From: JBBATK01 sp044228285
GTDB taxonomy: Bacteria; Bacteroidota; Ignavibacteria; Kapaibacteriales; NICIL-2
NCBI GenBank assembly: GCA_044228285.1
Contig: JBGAVD010000001.1
Coordinates: forward strand, 496,001 to 560,000
DNA: 64,000 nucleotides
Direction of reading: 5' to 3'
The notes under the pieces are model-generated. The model was not told the DNA's origin. It searched no databases and saw nothing but the letters and a program-made list of their open reading frames with translations. The stretch's first letter is position 1. Every line of letters starts with the position of its first letter. Shown piece after piece: positions 18,852-27,689 of this stretch. The position numbers and the translations under genes were made by a program.

Positions 18852-18891
18852 CAGTCCGCTAAAAAATTATTCAACAAACGACAGGCTTAGT

Positions 18892-19341
18892 GTGAAAACG
18901 TCTGGTGACTTTACAAAGTCGGCTCGCAAAGAGGACATCGAACCCAAGTGGTGGGTTATCGATGCTGATGGACAGACCCTTGGTCGCATCGCATCACAAG
19001 TAGCTGCATTGCTTCGCGGCAAACATAAACCATCCTTTACCTCGCATGTAGACTGTGGTGACTACGTTATCGTGTTGAATGCGGAAAAGGTAACGATGAA
19101 AGGAAAGCGCGAAAGCCAAAAGCAATATTTCCACCACACTGGATATCCAGGTGGAGAAATTTATCGCAGCTTTAAGGAGCTTCAAAAAACGAAGCCAGAA
19201 GAAATTATCGAATTGGCTGTGAAGGGAATGTTGCCAAAGAATTCCCTTGGCAAGAAAACTGGTATGAAGCTTAAAGTATTTCGTGGTGCTGAGCACAATC
19301 ATGCTGCTCAGAAGCCAGAAGTCTATCAACTGAAGTATTAA
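18892..19341 (+). CDS. rplM: 50S ribosomal protein L13
   Basis: 149 residues, normal length. Family signatures include WWVIDADGQTLGRIASQVA, GDYVIVLNAEKV, the YFHHTGYPGG motif and the VKGMLPKNSLG segment. It begins with GTG at 18892; no ATG gives a full N-terminus. It is followed after 10 bases by rpsI, the usual pair. Confidence 0.97.
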   Translation: MKTSGDFTKSARKEDIEPKWWVIDADGQTLGRIASQVAALLRGKHKPSFTSHVDCGDYVIVLNAEKVTMKGKRESQKQYFHHTGYPGGEIYRSFKELQKTKPEEIIELAVKGMLPKNSLGKKTGMKLKVFRGAEHNHAAQKPEVYQLKY

Positions 19342-19351
19342 GATTGAGATT

Positions 19352-19741
19352 ATGAACAAAGCATTTCAAGGTACAGGCCGCCGTAAGACCGCTGTTGCAC
19401 GTATTCGTCTTGTTCCCGGATCGGGAAAAGTTCTTGTGAACCGTAGAAGTCTCGAAGAGTACTTTCCGGTTGACACGACCCGTCAAGAAGCACTTCGCCC
19501 TATTGCTGAGACAAAGTCAGAAGGAAAGTTCGACATCTTTGTCAACGTTCATGGTGGTGGCAAATCTGGTCAAGCCGGTGCTGTAAGCCTTGGTATTGCC
19601 CGCGCTCTTTTAGAATTTGATTCAACGCTTCGCCCTACACTTCGTCAGGCTACCTTACTTACTCGCGACCCACGTATGGTTGAGCGTAAGAAGTACGGTC
19701 AGAAGAAGGCTCGTAAGCGCTTCCAGTTCTCCAAGCGTTAA
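19352..19741 (+). CDS. rpsI: 30S ribosomal protein S9
   Basis: 129 residues. It shows the GTGRRKTAVARIRLVPGSG start, GGGKSGQAGAVSLGIARAL and the highly basic C-terminal tail KKARKRFQFSKR that reaches the P site. Co-transcribed with rplM and followed by a terminator. Confidence 0.97.
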   Translation: MNKAFQGTGRRKTAVARIRLVPGSGKVLVNRRSLEEYFPVDTTRQEALRPIAETKSEGKFDIFVNVHGGGKSGQAGAVSLGIARALLEFDSTLRPTLRQATLLTRDPRMVERKKYGQKKARKRFQFSKR

Positions 19742-19749
19742 GACTCTGT

Positions 19750-19785
19750 GGGTCGGATGCCAACAGCTTCCGACCCCTCTTTTTT
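19750..19785 (+). terminator. Terminator of rplM-rpsI
   Basis: Stem GGGTCGGA / TCCGACCC (19750-19757 and 19769-19776) with an 11-base loop, followed by CTCTTTTTTA. Confidence 0.85.
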
Positions 19786-19882
19786 ATTTTCCATGCTCCC
19801 TATGCCTGTTGTGTGTTCTTCTTCGGAAGGATTTTCAGGAGTACCAGAAGGAGCAGATGTTTAACACACTCCAAAATATACT

Positions 19883-20704
19883 ATGCCTTCAGTTTCCGTC
19901 GAGCAACTGCTCGAAGCAGGTGCCCACTTTGGTCACTTGACCCGCCGTTGGAATCCCAAGATGCGCAACTTTATCTTTACGCATCGCAATGGTATCCACC
20001 TTATCGATCTTCGTAAAACACAGGCCTTGGTTGACATCGCCCGCGAAGCTATTCTTGAAATTGCTTCACAGGGCAAGATTGTCTTGTTTGTAGGCACAAA
20101 GCCACAGGCAAAAGTTCCTGTTGAAAATGCTTCAAAGCAGTGCGGAACCAACTACGTTGTTGAGCGCTGGCTTGGAGGAATGTTAACGAACTTCCCAACA
20201 ATTCGTAAGAGTATCAAGCAGTTGGCTAGTATCGATAAGAGAGAAGCTGATGGTACATTTGAGAAGATCACGAAAAAAGAGCGTTTGCTTTTGGGTCGCG
20301 AGCGCGACCGTCTGCGCCAAGTGTTCGGTGGTATTGAATCCATGACACGTCTTCCAGGTGCGTTGTTTATTGTAGACATCAAGAAAGAGCACCTTGCGAT
20401 CAAGGAAGCGAAGATTCTTGGTATTCCAGTTATTGGAATTGTTGATACAAACTCCGATCCTGAGGAAGTGGATTTCCCAATTCCAGCAAATGATGATTCA
20501 GTTAGCACAATTGAATTGATTTGCCGCATTATGGGTGATGCAATCATCGAGGGACGTGAAGCAGCGAAGGCGCGCGCGGCAGAAATCGGTTCCCAAACTG
20601 AAGGTAGCAGCGAAGCTGAAGGTGGAGATGACAAGCAACCACGTCGTCGTATGCGTGAGCGTACCAAGAGAAGCGAAGCTGGTAGCGAAGCTCCTCAAGC
20701 CTAA
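19883..20704 (+). CDS. rpsB: 30S ribosomal protein S2
   Basis: 273 residues. Core S2 motifs: LLEAGAHFGHLTRRWNPKM, IDLRKTQ, VERWLGGMLTNFPTI, IPVIGIVDTNSDP and the NDDS segment. The last 45 residues form a charged low-complexity tail (Glu/Gly-rich, then PRRRMRERTKRS) beyond the E. coli length of 241. First gene of the rpsB-tsf-pyrH-frr set. Confidence 0.97.
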   Translation: MPSVSVEQLLEAGAHFGHLTRRWNPKMRNFIFTHRNGIHLIDLRKTQALVDIAREAILEIASQGKIVLFVGTKPQAKVPVENASKQCGTNYVVERWLGGMLTNFPTIRKSIKQLASIDKREADGTFEKITKKERLLLGRERDRLRQVFGGIESMTRLPGALFIVDIKKEHLAIKEAKILGIPVIGIVDTNSDPEEVDFPIPANDDSVSTIELICRIMGDAIIEGREAAKARAAEIGSQTEGSSEAEGGDDKQPRRRMRERTKRSEAGSEAPQA

Positions 20705-21015
20705 TGTTCCTGCCTCAGCCTCGCGCTGAGAGAAGGAGTGCAGTGTGGGCAAGAGTATGAATCGGTTGAGAGGACTGAGAACGTGGACTTCGTTGTAGGT
20801 AGCGACATTTGGCGTTGCTTCAACATCCGAGTCTGAAACTTCAGCTGTGTTCCTATTTACCCTAGCTTCGGATCTATAACACAATTTTGACTTTTGAGCT
20901 GTACGCGAGTGCATTCCGTCGTCAAGCTGTACAAGGACGTGTCGAGTTGAGCGCAGTACTCGCTAGATAGAAGTACACCACAACTAAACATCAAAGATTA
21001 ACTAGAAAAACGATT
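20705..21015. other. Gap between rpsB and tsf
   Basis: 311 bases, long for this usually tight gene pair. It contains a small hairpin CTCAGC-CTCGC-GCTGAG at 20714-20730 and no gene I can support. Confidence 0.5.
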
Positions 21016-21852
21016 ATGATTACGCCCCAAATGGTAAAAGAGCTCCGCGAAAAGACCGGAGCCGGAATGGCAGATTGTAAGAAGGCTTTGGATGAAACCC
21101 AAGGCGATATGCAAATGGCAGTTGATTACTTACGCAAGAAGGGTGCTGCTTCGGTATCCAAGCGTTCCGATCGTTCTGCGAATGAAGGTTTGGTTCTTGC
21201 ATTAACTAGTGAAGATGGCAAGACCGCTTCTTTGGTTGAAGTGAATTGCGAAACAGATTTCGTTGGTCGCAATGAAGAGTTCGTTGGCTTTGCACACGCA
21301 ATTTCGAACGCTGTATTGTCCAGCGGTGCTACCGATGGAGATGTTCTTTGGAACACCAACCTTGGTACAAAGACCCTTGGCAATTTGCGCGATGAAATTT
21401 TAGCGAAGTTCAGCGAGCGTATTGAGATGCGCCGTGCTGAATACTATACTTCGACTGGTGCACTTATTGCTTACAACCACGCTGGAAACAAACTGGCAGT
21501 TGTTTTGGAAATGAGCCAAGGTCCTTCCGATGAACGTACTGCAGGTTTGATGCGTGATATCTCTATGCAGATTGCTGCTATGAATCCTCTCTATGTTGAC
21601 CGCACTCAAGTGAAGAACGACGCTCTTGATAAAGAGATCGAGATTTACAAAGAGCAAGCGATGAACGAAGGGAAGAGCGCAGAAATCGCTGAGCGTATTT
21701 CTAAGGGTCGTGTTGAGAAGTATTATCAAGAAAACTGTCTGGTAGAGCAATCCTTCGTAAAGGATGCTGGGAAGACTGTTGCAGATGTTGTCAAGGATAT
21801 TAGTCCGGAAGCACGGGTTGTTGCCTTCCATCGCTTTTTCCTTGGTGAGTAA
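21016..21852 (+). CDS. tsf: Elongation factor Ts
   Basis: 278 residues; the guanine nucleotide exchange factor for EF-Tu. N-terminal UBA-like domain (MVKELREKTGAGMADCKKAL) followed by the core motif VEVNCETDFVGRNEEF. Normal length, followed by a strong terminator. Confidence 0.97.
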   Translation: MITPQMVKELREKTGAGMADCKKALDETQGDMQMAVDYLRKKGAASVSKRSDRSANEGLVLALTSEDGKTASLVEVNCETDFVGRNEEFVGFAHAISNAVLSSGATDGDVLWNTNLGTKTLGNLRDEILAKFSERIEMRRAEYYTSTGALIAYNHAGNKLAVVLEMSQGPSDERTAGLMRDISMQIAAMNPLYVDRTQVKNDALDKEIEIYKEQAMNEGKSAEIAERISKGRVEKYYQENCLVEQSFVKDAGKTVADVVKDISPEARVVAFHRFFLGE

Positions 21853-21868
21853 GTATTGGATGAATTGA

Positions 21869-21894
21869 AGACCTCTTTAAGAGGTCTTTTTTTT
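21869..21894 (+). terminator. Terminator of tsf
   Basis: AGACCTC-TTTAA-GAGGTCT followed by seven T residues, 17 bases after the stop codon. Confidence 0.9.
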
Positions 21895-21928
21895 AACCCA
21901 CCGAGAAGAACAAGAGGCAGAACTCCGG

Positions 21929-21936
21929 TATTTTTG
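21929..21936 (+). promoter_or_regulatory. Putative -7 promoter element of pyrH-frr
   Basis: TATTTTTG (TAnnTTTG), 33 bases before pyrH and after the tsf terminator, so pyrH-frr is probably its own unit. No matching TTG at the -33 spacing. Confidence 0.45.
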
Positions 21937-21969
21937 TGCGAATCGTAGTGGCATCGAGAAAGGATTGTT

Positions 21970-22704
21970 ATGCAGACACCGCGTTACAAACGTATACTTC
22001 TAAAACTCAGCGGTGAGTCGCTGATGGGGGAACGACAGTTCGGTATCGATCCTCAAGTGTTACAGCATTTTGCCCGCGAAGTGAGATCTGTGCATGATAT
22101 GGGAGTTGAAGTAGGCTTGGTAATCGGTGGAGGAAATATCTTCCGCGGTGTGCAGGCTGCTGAGAACGGGATCGACAAGGTTTCGGGCGATCACATGGGA
22201 ATGCTAGCCACTCTTATTAATGCCATTGGATTGCAAAACGCGCTGGAGGCTCAAGAAGTTCCTACTCGTCTGCAAAGTGCAATTCAAGTAGCGCAAATAG
22301 CCGAACAGTTCATTCGTCGTCGCGCACTCAGACACTTGGAAAAAGGACGTGTCGTGCTCTTTGGAGCTGGTACAGGCAATCCTTACTTTACAACCGATAC
22401 AGCTGCTGCGCTCCGCGCTATTGAGATCGAAGCTGAATGCATCATCAAGGGAACCCGCGTTGATGGGATTTATGACTCAGATCCTGAAAAGAACCCCAAT
22501 GCAAAACGCTTTTCGAGTTTGAGCTATAAACAAGTGATAGAGCGACAACTGGGTGTAATGGATATGACAGCCATTACGCTTTGCCAAGAGAACAATCTGC
22601 CAATTCTGGTCTTCGATATGAACACCCCAGGCAATTTGAAAAAACTCATTGAAGGTGAAGACATCGCCACTGTTGTGAGCGATCAAAGTAGTTCAAGTAT
22701 GTAG
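21970..22704 (+). CDS. pyrH: Uridylate kinase
   Basis: 244 residues; phosphorylates UMP to UDP in pyrimidine synthesis. Amino-acid-kinase fold motifs: KRILLKLSGESLMG, GLVIGGGNIFRG, DHMGMLATLINAIGLQ, FGAGTGNPYFTTDTAA and GTRVDGIYDSDP. Followed by frr after 17 bases. Confidence 0.97.
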   Translation: MQTPRYKRILLKLSGESLMGERQFGIDPQVLQHFAREVRSVHDMGVEVGLVIGGGNIFRGVQAAENGIDKVSGDHMGMLATLINAIGLQNALEAQEVPTRLQSAIQVAQIAEQFIRRRALRHLEKGRVVLFGAGTGNPYFTTDTAAALRAIEIEAECIIKGTRVDGIYDSDPEKNPNAKRFSSLSYKQVIERQLGVMDMTAITLCQENNLPILVFDMNTPGNLKKLIEGEDIATVVSDQSSSSM

Positions 22705-22721
22705 AATTCAAGAGGAATGAT

Positions 22722-23282
22722 ATGCCAGTCCAAGATTTTGTCCAGACCGCAAAACAACTCATGTCGAAGGCTGTGGAACACCACCATCAAGCTCTCGGCA
22801 AAGTGCGCACAGGCCGCGCATCAGCATCAATCTTTGATGCAGTTCGCGTTGATTATTATGGTACTCCAACACCTATCGCTCAAGTAGCAAGCGTTTCCGT
22901 ACCAGAACCTCGTCTCATTATCGTGCAACCATGGGAACGCAATGTTCTTGGTGCTATCGAGAAAGCTATCCTTGCTGCTAATCTGGGTTTGAACCCTCAG
23001 AGCGATGGTACCGTTATCCGTATTCCAATTCCACCAATGACCGAAGAACGACGCAAAGAAATTGCGAAGTCCTGCTGGAAAATGGCGGAAGACTGCAAAG
23101 TCAATATCCGCGCTGCTCGACGCGACCAAATGGAATTACTGAAGAAAGCTGAAAAGGCTGAAGGGTATTCTGAGGACGACCGTAAACGTGGCGAAGATGA
23201 AATTCAAAAGTTGACGGATAAGTTCGTCAAAGATGTCGACACCATGACCCAAGCCAAAGAACATGAAGTCATGAGTGAATAG
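22722..23282 (+). CDS. frr: Ribosome recycling factor
   Basis: 186 residues; splits post-termination ribosomes together with EF-G. Motifs: GKVRTGRASASIFD, YYGTPTPIAQVASVSVPEPR and the C-terminal long helical segment. An AGAGGA Shine-Dalgarno-like site precedes the ATG. Last gene of the translation cluster. Confidence 0.97.
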   Translation: MPVQDFVQTAKQLMSKAVEHHHQALGKVRTGRASASIFDAVRVDYYGTPTPIAQVASVSVPEPRLIIVQPWERNVLGAIEKAILAANLGLNPQSDGTVIRIPIPPMTEERRKEIAKSCWKMAEDCKVNIRAARRDQMELLKKAEKAEGYSEDDRKRGEDEIQKLTDKFVKDVDTMTQAKEHEVMSE

Positions 23283-23295
23283 TTGCGGTACATTC

Positions 23296-23327
23296 TTCAA
23301 CCAGGCATGCAAGGCATGCCTGGTTGA
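23296..23327. terminator. Long perfect dyad after frr, possible terminator
   Basis: Fourteen-base arms TTCAACCAGGCATG / CATGCCTGGTTGAA around a CAAG loop, 13 bases after frr. There is no T run, so intrinsic termination is uncertain; it may instead be a processing or stability element. Confidence 0.5.
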
Positions 23328-23738
23328 ATGTCCGCTCTGCAACACACAGAATTCTACCTCGGTCAGCTCCCTCCGCCTCACTGACCACGTCTTGTTAGTA
23401 CCTCCGCTTTCCCGCTCTCAAAACTACTGTCCATGACGATGTAGCGCTCACGCGTGCAGACCAATCTGTCGCGGACAAAGACTCTGTAATACACTCTTGT
23501 TGGGCAACTGTCCCAGTCCTGTCATTGGCATGTTTCTACTGCTCTCATGACTTCTGCAGCTCGCTAAACCAACATCATGATGGGTCTTGCACAGAACATC
23601 GATGCCTCATAGAGACTATAACTGAAGTCTGCTCTCATGGACCGCTGAACGTTCAAACCAACGACATCTCTTCGCTTTTTTGCAGTAGTATTTTCTTCAT
23701 TGAGTCCGCTCAGACTCTCCTTTATTTGGAACGTTCCT
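23328..23738. other. Intergenic region between frr and the ABC exporter
   Basis: About 410 bases without a supported gene, repeat or clear promoter motif. Confidence 0.45.
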
Positions 23739-25775
23739 ATGGACTCTGAGCCGACAATCAACGTTGTGCGTGAACTATGGAAGTACACGCGCCCTCATAG
23801 ACCCATGCTTTGCGTCGTGGTCATTCTGAGTTTTATCTACACGGCAACGGACTTGCTCTATCCAATGGTGTATAGGGACGTAGTGAACGACATTGCCGGG
23901 TTGTTCGTTCCGCGCACCGAGGATCGACCGGTGGAAGATCGTTCTTGGATTACTGAATTGATAGATGGACTCGTTGAGCACGATGGACTGCTGAACGATG
24001 AGCAGAGTCTCGTGGCTGAATGGGCTGACGAGTTCCTTCTTGAAGAAGCCTCCAATTCGTACGCAAATGCAGAAGAAGTCCAATTGCGATTGGCCGAATC
24101 ATCAAGTTCTCGTGGCGAAGAGTTGTCTATGAGTGAAGAGGACTTACACTTCCAGCGTGATCTGTATCCAAGCGAAGCTGCACAGGTCATGTTCAACATG
24201 ATTACTGCTGTACTCGCACTCTTCTTGATTGGTATGATTGGCTACGCACTTTGGATGGTAGGCGAGAATCTATCAGAGCGAATTGCAAGTGCAATAGAGC
24301 AAACGTTTCTGCTCGACACCTTTGAGCATGTGCTGCATCTACCCATCAGTTTCTTCAACACAAAGTCCAGTGGGGTTCTGACCAAGCAGATCGACGAGGC
24401 TGATCATATCTCGCCGATCATCACCAATCTTAGCAAGCATGTCTTACCTAACATGGTCAAGCTCTTTGGTACTTTTTTCGTGATGTTGGCATTGAACAGT
24501 GGGTTAACAATGATTGTGCTGATCACAATCCCACCGTACATCTGCTTAGTTCGATACTCAACGAAGCAGATGCAAAAAGGATTTAGTACCTACTATGAGC
24601 TCTGGGAGTTGATGTCAGGACGCTTACAGAGCGCCATGCAGTCAATCAAAACCTTGAAGCTGTCAGGCGCTGAGTATCGAGAGATTCGCGCTCTGCGTGA
24701 ACTCTCGGACAAAGCTTACACCGAGTATCTTCTTCGGGCACGAACGGCTAATCATGTTGTCTTCTGGGATGCGTTTATCTCTCACTTCGGCTCAACCCTC
24801 GTCTTAATCATTGGCGGATACCTTGCCTTGAAGCGCCAGCTCACACCAGGCGATGTCGTTATGTTCGTTGTGTACGTAGAAGAACTCTATAGTCCAATCG
24901 ACGAGCTCTCAGCTGTCTGGATGGAACTTCAAGAGAACATTGCTTCATTCACCCGCACCTTTCGTCTGCTAAAGAGTGGCGTAGAAGAGAAACGAGGGAG
25001 AGAACTGAAAGTAGATGCAGGGCGGGTGGACTTTCAAGATGTGCATTTTGGCTACACAGCAAAACGAAAGATCCTGAAAGGACTGAGTTTTAGTGCCAAG
25101 CCTGGACAGATCACTGCTATCGTGGGTAGTTCCGGAGCCGGAAAAACGACGAGCATGGACTTGCTCTTGAAGCTGTATGAGGTGTCGGCCGGGAGCATAC
25201 GCATCGACGGACAAAACATTCGCGATCTTGATCCTGCATCTGTGCGCGCAAACATTGGCTTAGTTGCTACCGATGGAGTGCTCTTCAAAATGAGCTTACG
25301 TGAGAACATCGTCTACGCTGCAGACTCAGTCGATGAAGCACTGATCTTGCGTGCCGTTACACTAGCAGGCTTGAGTGCCTTAATAGATCGACTACCCGAA
25401 GGTTTAGATACCGAAGTGGGCGAAGGTGGCGTTGGACTCTCGGTCGGTGAACGTCAACGAGTACAAATCGCCAGACTTATCATCGCAAATCCACGCATCA
25501 TTATCCTCGATGAAGCAACAGCAAACGTTGACTTCGCAACTGAAGCACTCATACGTTCCACCATCCAGCATTTTCGTTCCACACACACCATCATCATCAT
25601 CGCCCATCGCTTTAGTATGGTGCACGACGCAGACAAAGTCTATGTCATGGAAGCCGGTCGTATTGTAGAAGAGGGAAGTCCAAAGCAACTCATTGCTCGC
25701 AGCGGCTGGTTCGCAAAATTCGCAGCGAGTGCTCGAGATACAACACTTCAATATGAGAAGCTCATTCAACGCTGA
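23739..25775 (+). CDS. ABC exporter (fused membrane and ATPase domains)
   Basis: 678-residue half-transporter of the MsbA/multidrug exporter type; it would act as a dimer in the inner membrane. TM domain about 20-430 with the coupling motif PISFFNTKSSGVLTKQIDEAD; nucleotide-binding domain about 435-660 with Walker A GSSGAGKTT, signature LSVGERQRVQIARL, Walker B IIILDEATANVD and the His switch IAHRF. An acidic, Ser-rich insertion of about 110 residues lies between TM1 and TM2 and is unusual for this fold. ATG 23739 is used rather than an in-frame TTG at 23700. The substrate cannot be told from sequence (lipid, peptide or drug). Confidence 0.92.
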   Translation: MDSEPTINVVRELWKYTRPHRPMLCVVVILSFIYTATDLLYPMVYRDVVNDIAGLFVPRTEDRPVEDRSWITELIDGLVEHDGLLNDEQSLVAEWADEFLLEEASNSYANAEEVQLRLAESSSSRGEELSMSEEDLHFQRDLYPSEAAQVMFNMITAVLALFLIGMIGYALWMVGENLSERIASAIEQTFLLDTFEHVLHLPISFFNTKSSGVLTKQIDEADHISPIITNLSKHVLPNMVKLFGTFFVMLALNSGLTMIVLITIPPYICLVRYSTKQMQKGFSTYYELWELMSGRLQSAMQSIKTLKLSGAEYREIRALRELSDKAYTEYLLRARTANHVVFWDAFISHFGSTLVLIIGGYLALKRQLTPGDVVMFVVYVEELYSPIDELSAVWMELQENIASFTRTFRLLKSGVEEKRGRELKVDAGRVDFQDVHFGYTAKRKILKGLSFSAKPGQITAIVGSSGAGKTTSMDLLLKLYEVSAGSIRIDGQNIRDLDPASVRANIGLVATDGVLFKMSLRENIVYAADSVDEALILRAVTLAGLSALIDRLPEGLDTEVGEGGVGLSVGERQRVQIARLIIANPRIIILDEATANVDFATEALIRSTIQHFRSTHTIIIIAHRFSMVHDADKVYVMEAGRIVEEGSPKQLIARSGWFAKFAASARDTTLQYEKLIQR

Positions 25776-25785
25776 GTCTGGACTC

Positions 25786-26416
25786 CACCACAAGATGGAG
25801 CCTCAACAGGGCGATGCCCCACAGCCCTGGGAGCAGCTCAGCGCAGCCTTGGGTAGAAGAGCAAGAGGGAAGGCGCGAAGGAGCAAACGAAGATAGATCA
25901 ACCGCCCTAAGATCGAGCCCCAGCGGGGCGATTCCGCACAGCCCAGGGAGCAGTGCAGCGGAGCCCTGGGTACGATCGAAGGAAGCAGGTTCAATATCCA
26001 CCTCAAGATCGAGCCCCAACGGGGCGATTCCTCACAGCCCAGGGAGCAGCGCAGCGGAGCCCTGGGTACAATCGAACGTCAAACAATGATAAATATATTA
26101 AATCTCTCAACCTTCGGCCCCTTGGCCCTCGATGTAGGGTTGTATAATGATCATCTTCTTTCTCCTCCCCAAGGCTCCGCTTCGCTTCTCCCTGGGCTGT
26201 GGGGAATCGGCCCTTCGGGCCTCGATGTTGCGGTGTATGATGATCGATTACTTCGCTATCCCAGGGCACCGCTTCGCTACTCCCTGGGCTGTGGGGAATC
26301 GGCCCTGCGGTCCTCGATGTTGAGGTGTGTGATGATCGACTTCATTTTCTCCCAAGGGCTCCGCTTCGCTTCTCTCTGGGCTTTGAGCTTACCGCTTTGC
26401 GGCTTCGTGGCTGTGA
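25786..26416. repeat. Inverted array of GC-rich hairpin repeats between convergent genes
   Basis: Three direct units (about 25786-25857, 25905-25980, 26001-26077) and, after a symmetry point near 26095, three inverted units (26167-26238, 26261-26330, diverged 26351-26416) plus one inverted fragment (26112-26154). The unit reads roughly CCACCTCAAGATCGAGCC, then a GGGGCGATTCC block, CACAGCCCAGGGAGCAG and CGGAGCCCTGGGTA. Each full unit can fold, as CCCAGGG pairs with CCCTGGG around a GC-rich interior with GCTTCGC or GCAGCGC. Open frames through the array encode only repeat-derived peptides and are not taken as genes. It lies between the exporter (+) and the RRM gene (-), so it may act as a bidirectional transcription barrier or be a miniature mobile repeat. 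Confidence 0.85.
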
Positions 26417-26475
26417 GAAATCTGTTTGAAGATGTAGATCAGCTTCGAGGTGTGATGCTTCAGTGGTAGGAATGA

Positions 26476-26511
26476 AAAAAGCCTGTTGATCGTAGATCCG
26501 CAGGCTTTAGA
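26476..26511 (-). terminator. Terminator of the infC-rpmI-rplT-RRM unit
   Basis: On the minus strand AAAGCCTG ... CAGGCTTT (26508-26501 and 26485-26478) followed by TTT and C. It is 27 bases after the RRM stop codon. Confidence 0.85.
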
Positions 26512-26537
26512 TTTTGTGTCAATGGAGAGTAGCAATC

Positions 26538-26846
26538 TTAGTAGCGATTTCCGCCACCGCCACGGAAGTCTCCACGGGGCTTGAACTCACGGCGAGGACG
26601 TTCTTCTTGAGGACGTGCTTCGTTAACCGTGATATTGCGACCCATGAATGACATGCCGTTGCATGCTTCTACCGCAGCGCGACCTTCATCGTCGTTCGTC
26701 ATCTCGACAAAACCAAAGCCGCGGCTGCGACCGGTCTGACGATCCATGATGACTTGTGTGGAACTGACTTCGCCGTGCGCTCCGAAGAGTTGCTCGAGGT
26801 CGTTCTCACGAGTTTGGTAACTGAGGTTACCGATATAGAGTTTCAT
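26538..26846 (-). CDS. RRM-family RNA-binding protein
   Basis: 102-residue single RNA recognition motif protein. RNP2 (LYIGNLSY, residues 3-10) and RNP1 (RGFGFVEM, about 42-49) are intact, and the C-terminus is an Arg/Gly-rich tail (RREFKPRGDFRGGGGNRY). Such proteins in Bacteroidota and cyanobacteria are small RNA-binding proteins, often cold-induced; the targets are unknown. It starts 40 bases after rplT and ends at a terminator, so it is probably the last gene of the infC-rpmI-rplT transcript. Confidence 0.92.
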   Translation of the reverse strand: MKLYIGNLSYQTRENDLEQLFGAHGEVSSTQVIMDRQTGRSRGFGFVEMTNDDEGRAAVEACNGMSFMGRNITVNEARPQEERPRREFKPRGDFRGGGGNRY

Positions 26847-26886
26847 CCGAATAAACCTGTAAGTGGAACAAAAAAATCCGCAGGCG

Positions 26887-27234
26887 CTATGCCAGTGCTT
26901 GCTTTACTACCGCCGAAAAAACATTCGGATGATTCATGGCAAGGTCAGCTAGTACTTTGCGGTTAATAGAAATATTCTTCTTATGCAATGCATTGATCAA
27001 TCGTGAATAGGTCGTATCGTTCAAACGGGCTGCGGCATTGATACGAACAATCCAGAGACGACGGAATATTCTCTTTTTTGCTCGACGATCGCGATACGCA
27101 TAACTAAGACCTTTTTCAATATGCGTTTTGGCAACGGTCCAAACTTTCGAACGTGCACCCCAATAACCTCTCGCCAGTCGTATAAACTTGCGACGTCTGC
27201 GGTGCGCTGCTGCTTTATTATTTGCTCTAGGCAT
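26887..27234 (-). CDS. rplT: 50S ribosomal protein L20
   Basis: 115 residues. The basic N-terminal MPRANNKAAAHRRRRKFIRL and the globular C-terminal WIVRINAAARLNDTTYSRLI are characteristic. L20 binds 23S rRNA early in assembly and, in several bacteria, represses its own operon. Confidence 0.97.
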   Translation of the reverse strand: MPRANNKAAAHRRRRKFIRLARGYWGARSKVWTVAKTHIEKGLSYAYRDRRAKKRIFRRLWIVRINAAARLNDTTYSRLINALHKKNISINRKVLADLAMNHPNVFSAVVKQALA

Positions 27235-27382
27235 TCTAACTCCAAAAAATATGAGTTGGTAAAATGAGGCATAAGGAGAGTAGCGCTCTGACCCTTATAA
27301 CCATACAGTAAATTTTCAAAACAATGAAGGAGGGGAGAACCGATCCTTCCAAACTTCCGAACGAAAAATTCGGATACCGAAC

Positions 27383-27580
27383 TTAACCAATAACCAATTG
27401 ACGGCGAATGAGTTTCAGGTTAGCTGAATCGACTAAGCAATCTTGGCGAAGTTGACGCTTGCGTTTGCGGGTCTTCGAGGTCAAGATGTGCGCGCGATAT
27501 GCTTTCTGACGCTTGATAGCACCAGATCCTGTGATTTTGTAGCGCTTTTTAGCGCTTCCCAACGATTTCATCTTAGGCAT
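27383..27580 (-). CDS. rpmI: 50S ribosomal protein L35
   Basis: 65 residues, the standard length: MPKMKSLGSAKKRYKITGSG, then a basic tail with HILTSKTRKRKRQLR. Lies between infC and rplT with gaps of about 110 and 150 bases. Confidence 0.96.
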   Translation of the reverse strand: MPKMKSLGSAKKRYKITGSGAIKRQKAYRAHILTSKTRKRKRQLRQDCLVDSANLKLIRRQLVIG

Positions 27581-27689
27581 AGTGAACCTTTAACGTTATA
27601 AATTAATCTTTGCAATGTTCTTCGCTCTCAGGTGCAAGGCACGAAAACCTGTGCTCTGAGAGACATTTGTAACTGTAAACACAGCTGAG

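Noticed and set aside
20152..20667. 171-codon open frame antisense to rpsB
   Set aside because: Lies wholly inside a certain gene in the opposite direction and shows no family resemblance; a shadow of rpsB codon bias. The antisense frames at 12318-12764, 13824-14267 and 21400-21831 were rejected for the same reason.
25786..26416. CRISPR array
   Set aside because: Units are degenerate, in both orientations, and have no regular spacers or cas genes nearby.
25762..26469. Several open frames of 60-130 codons through the repeat array
   Set aside because: Their sequences are only translations of the GC-rich repeat in different frames, with no start signal or domain.
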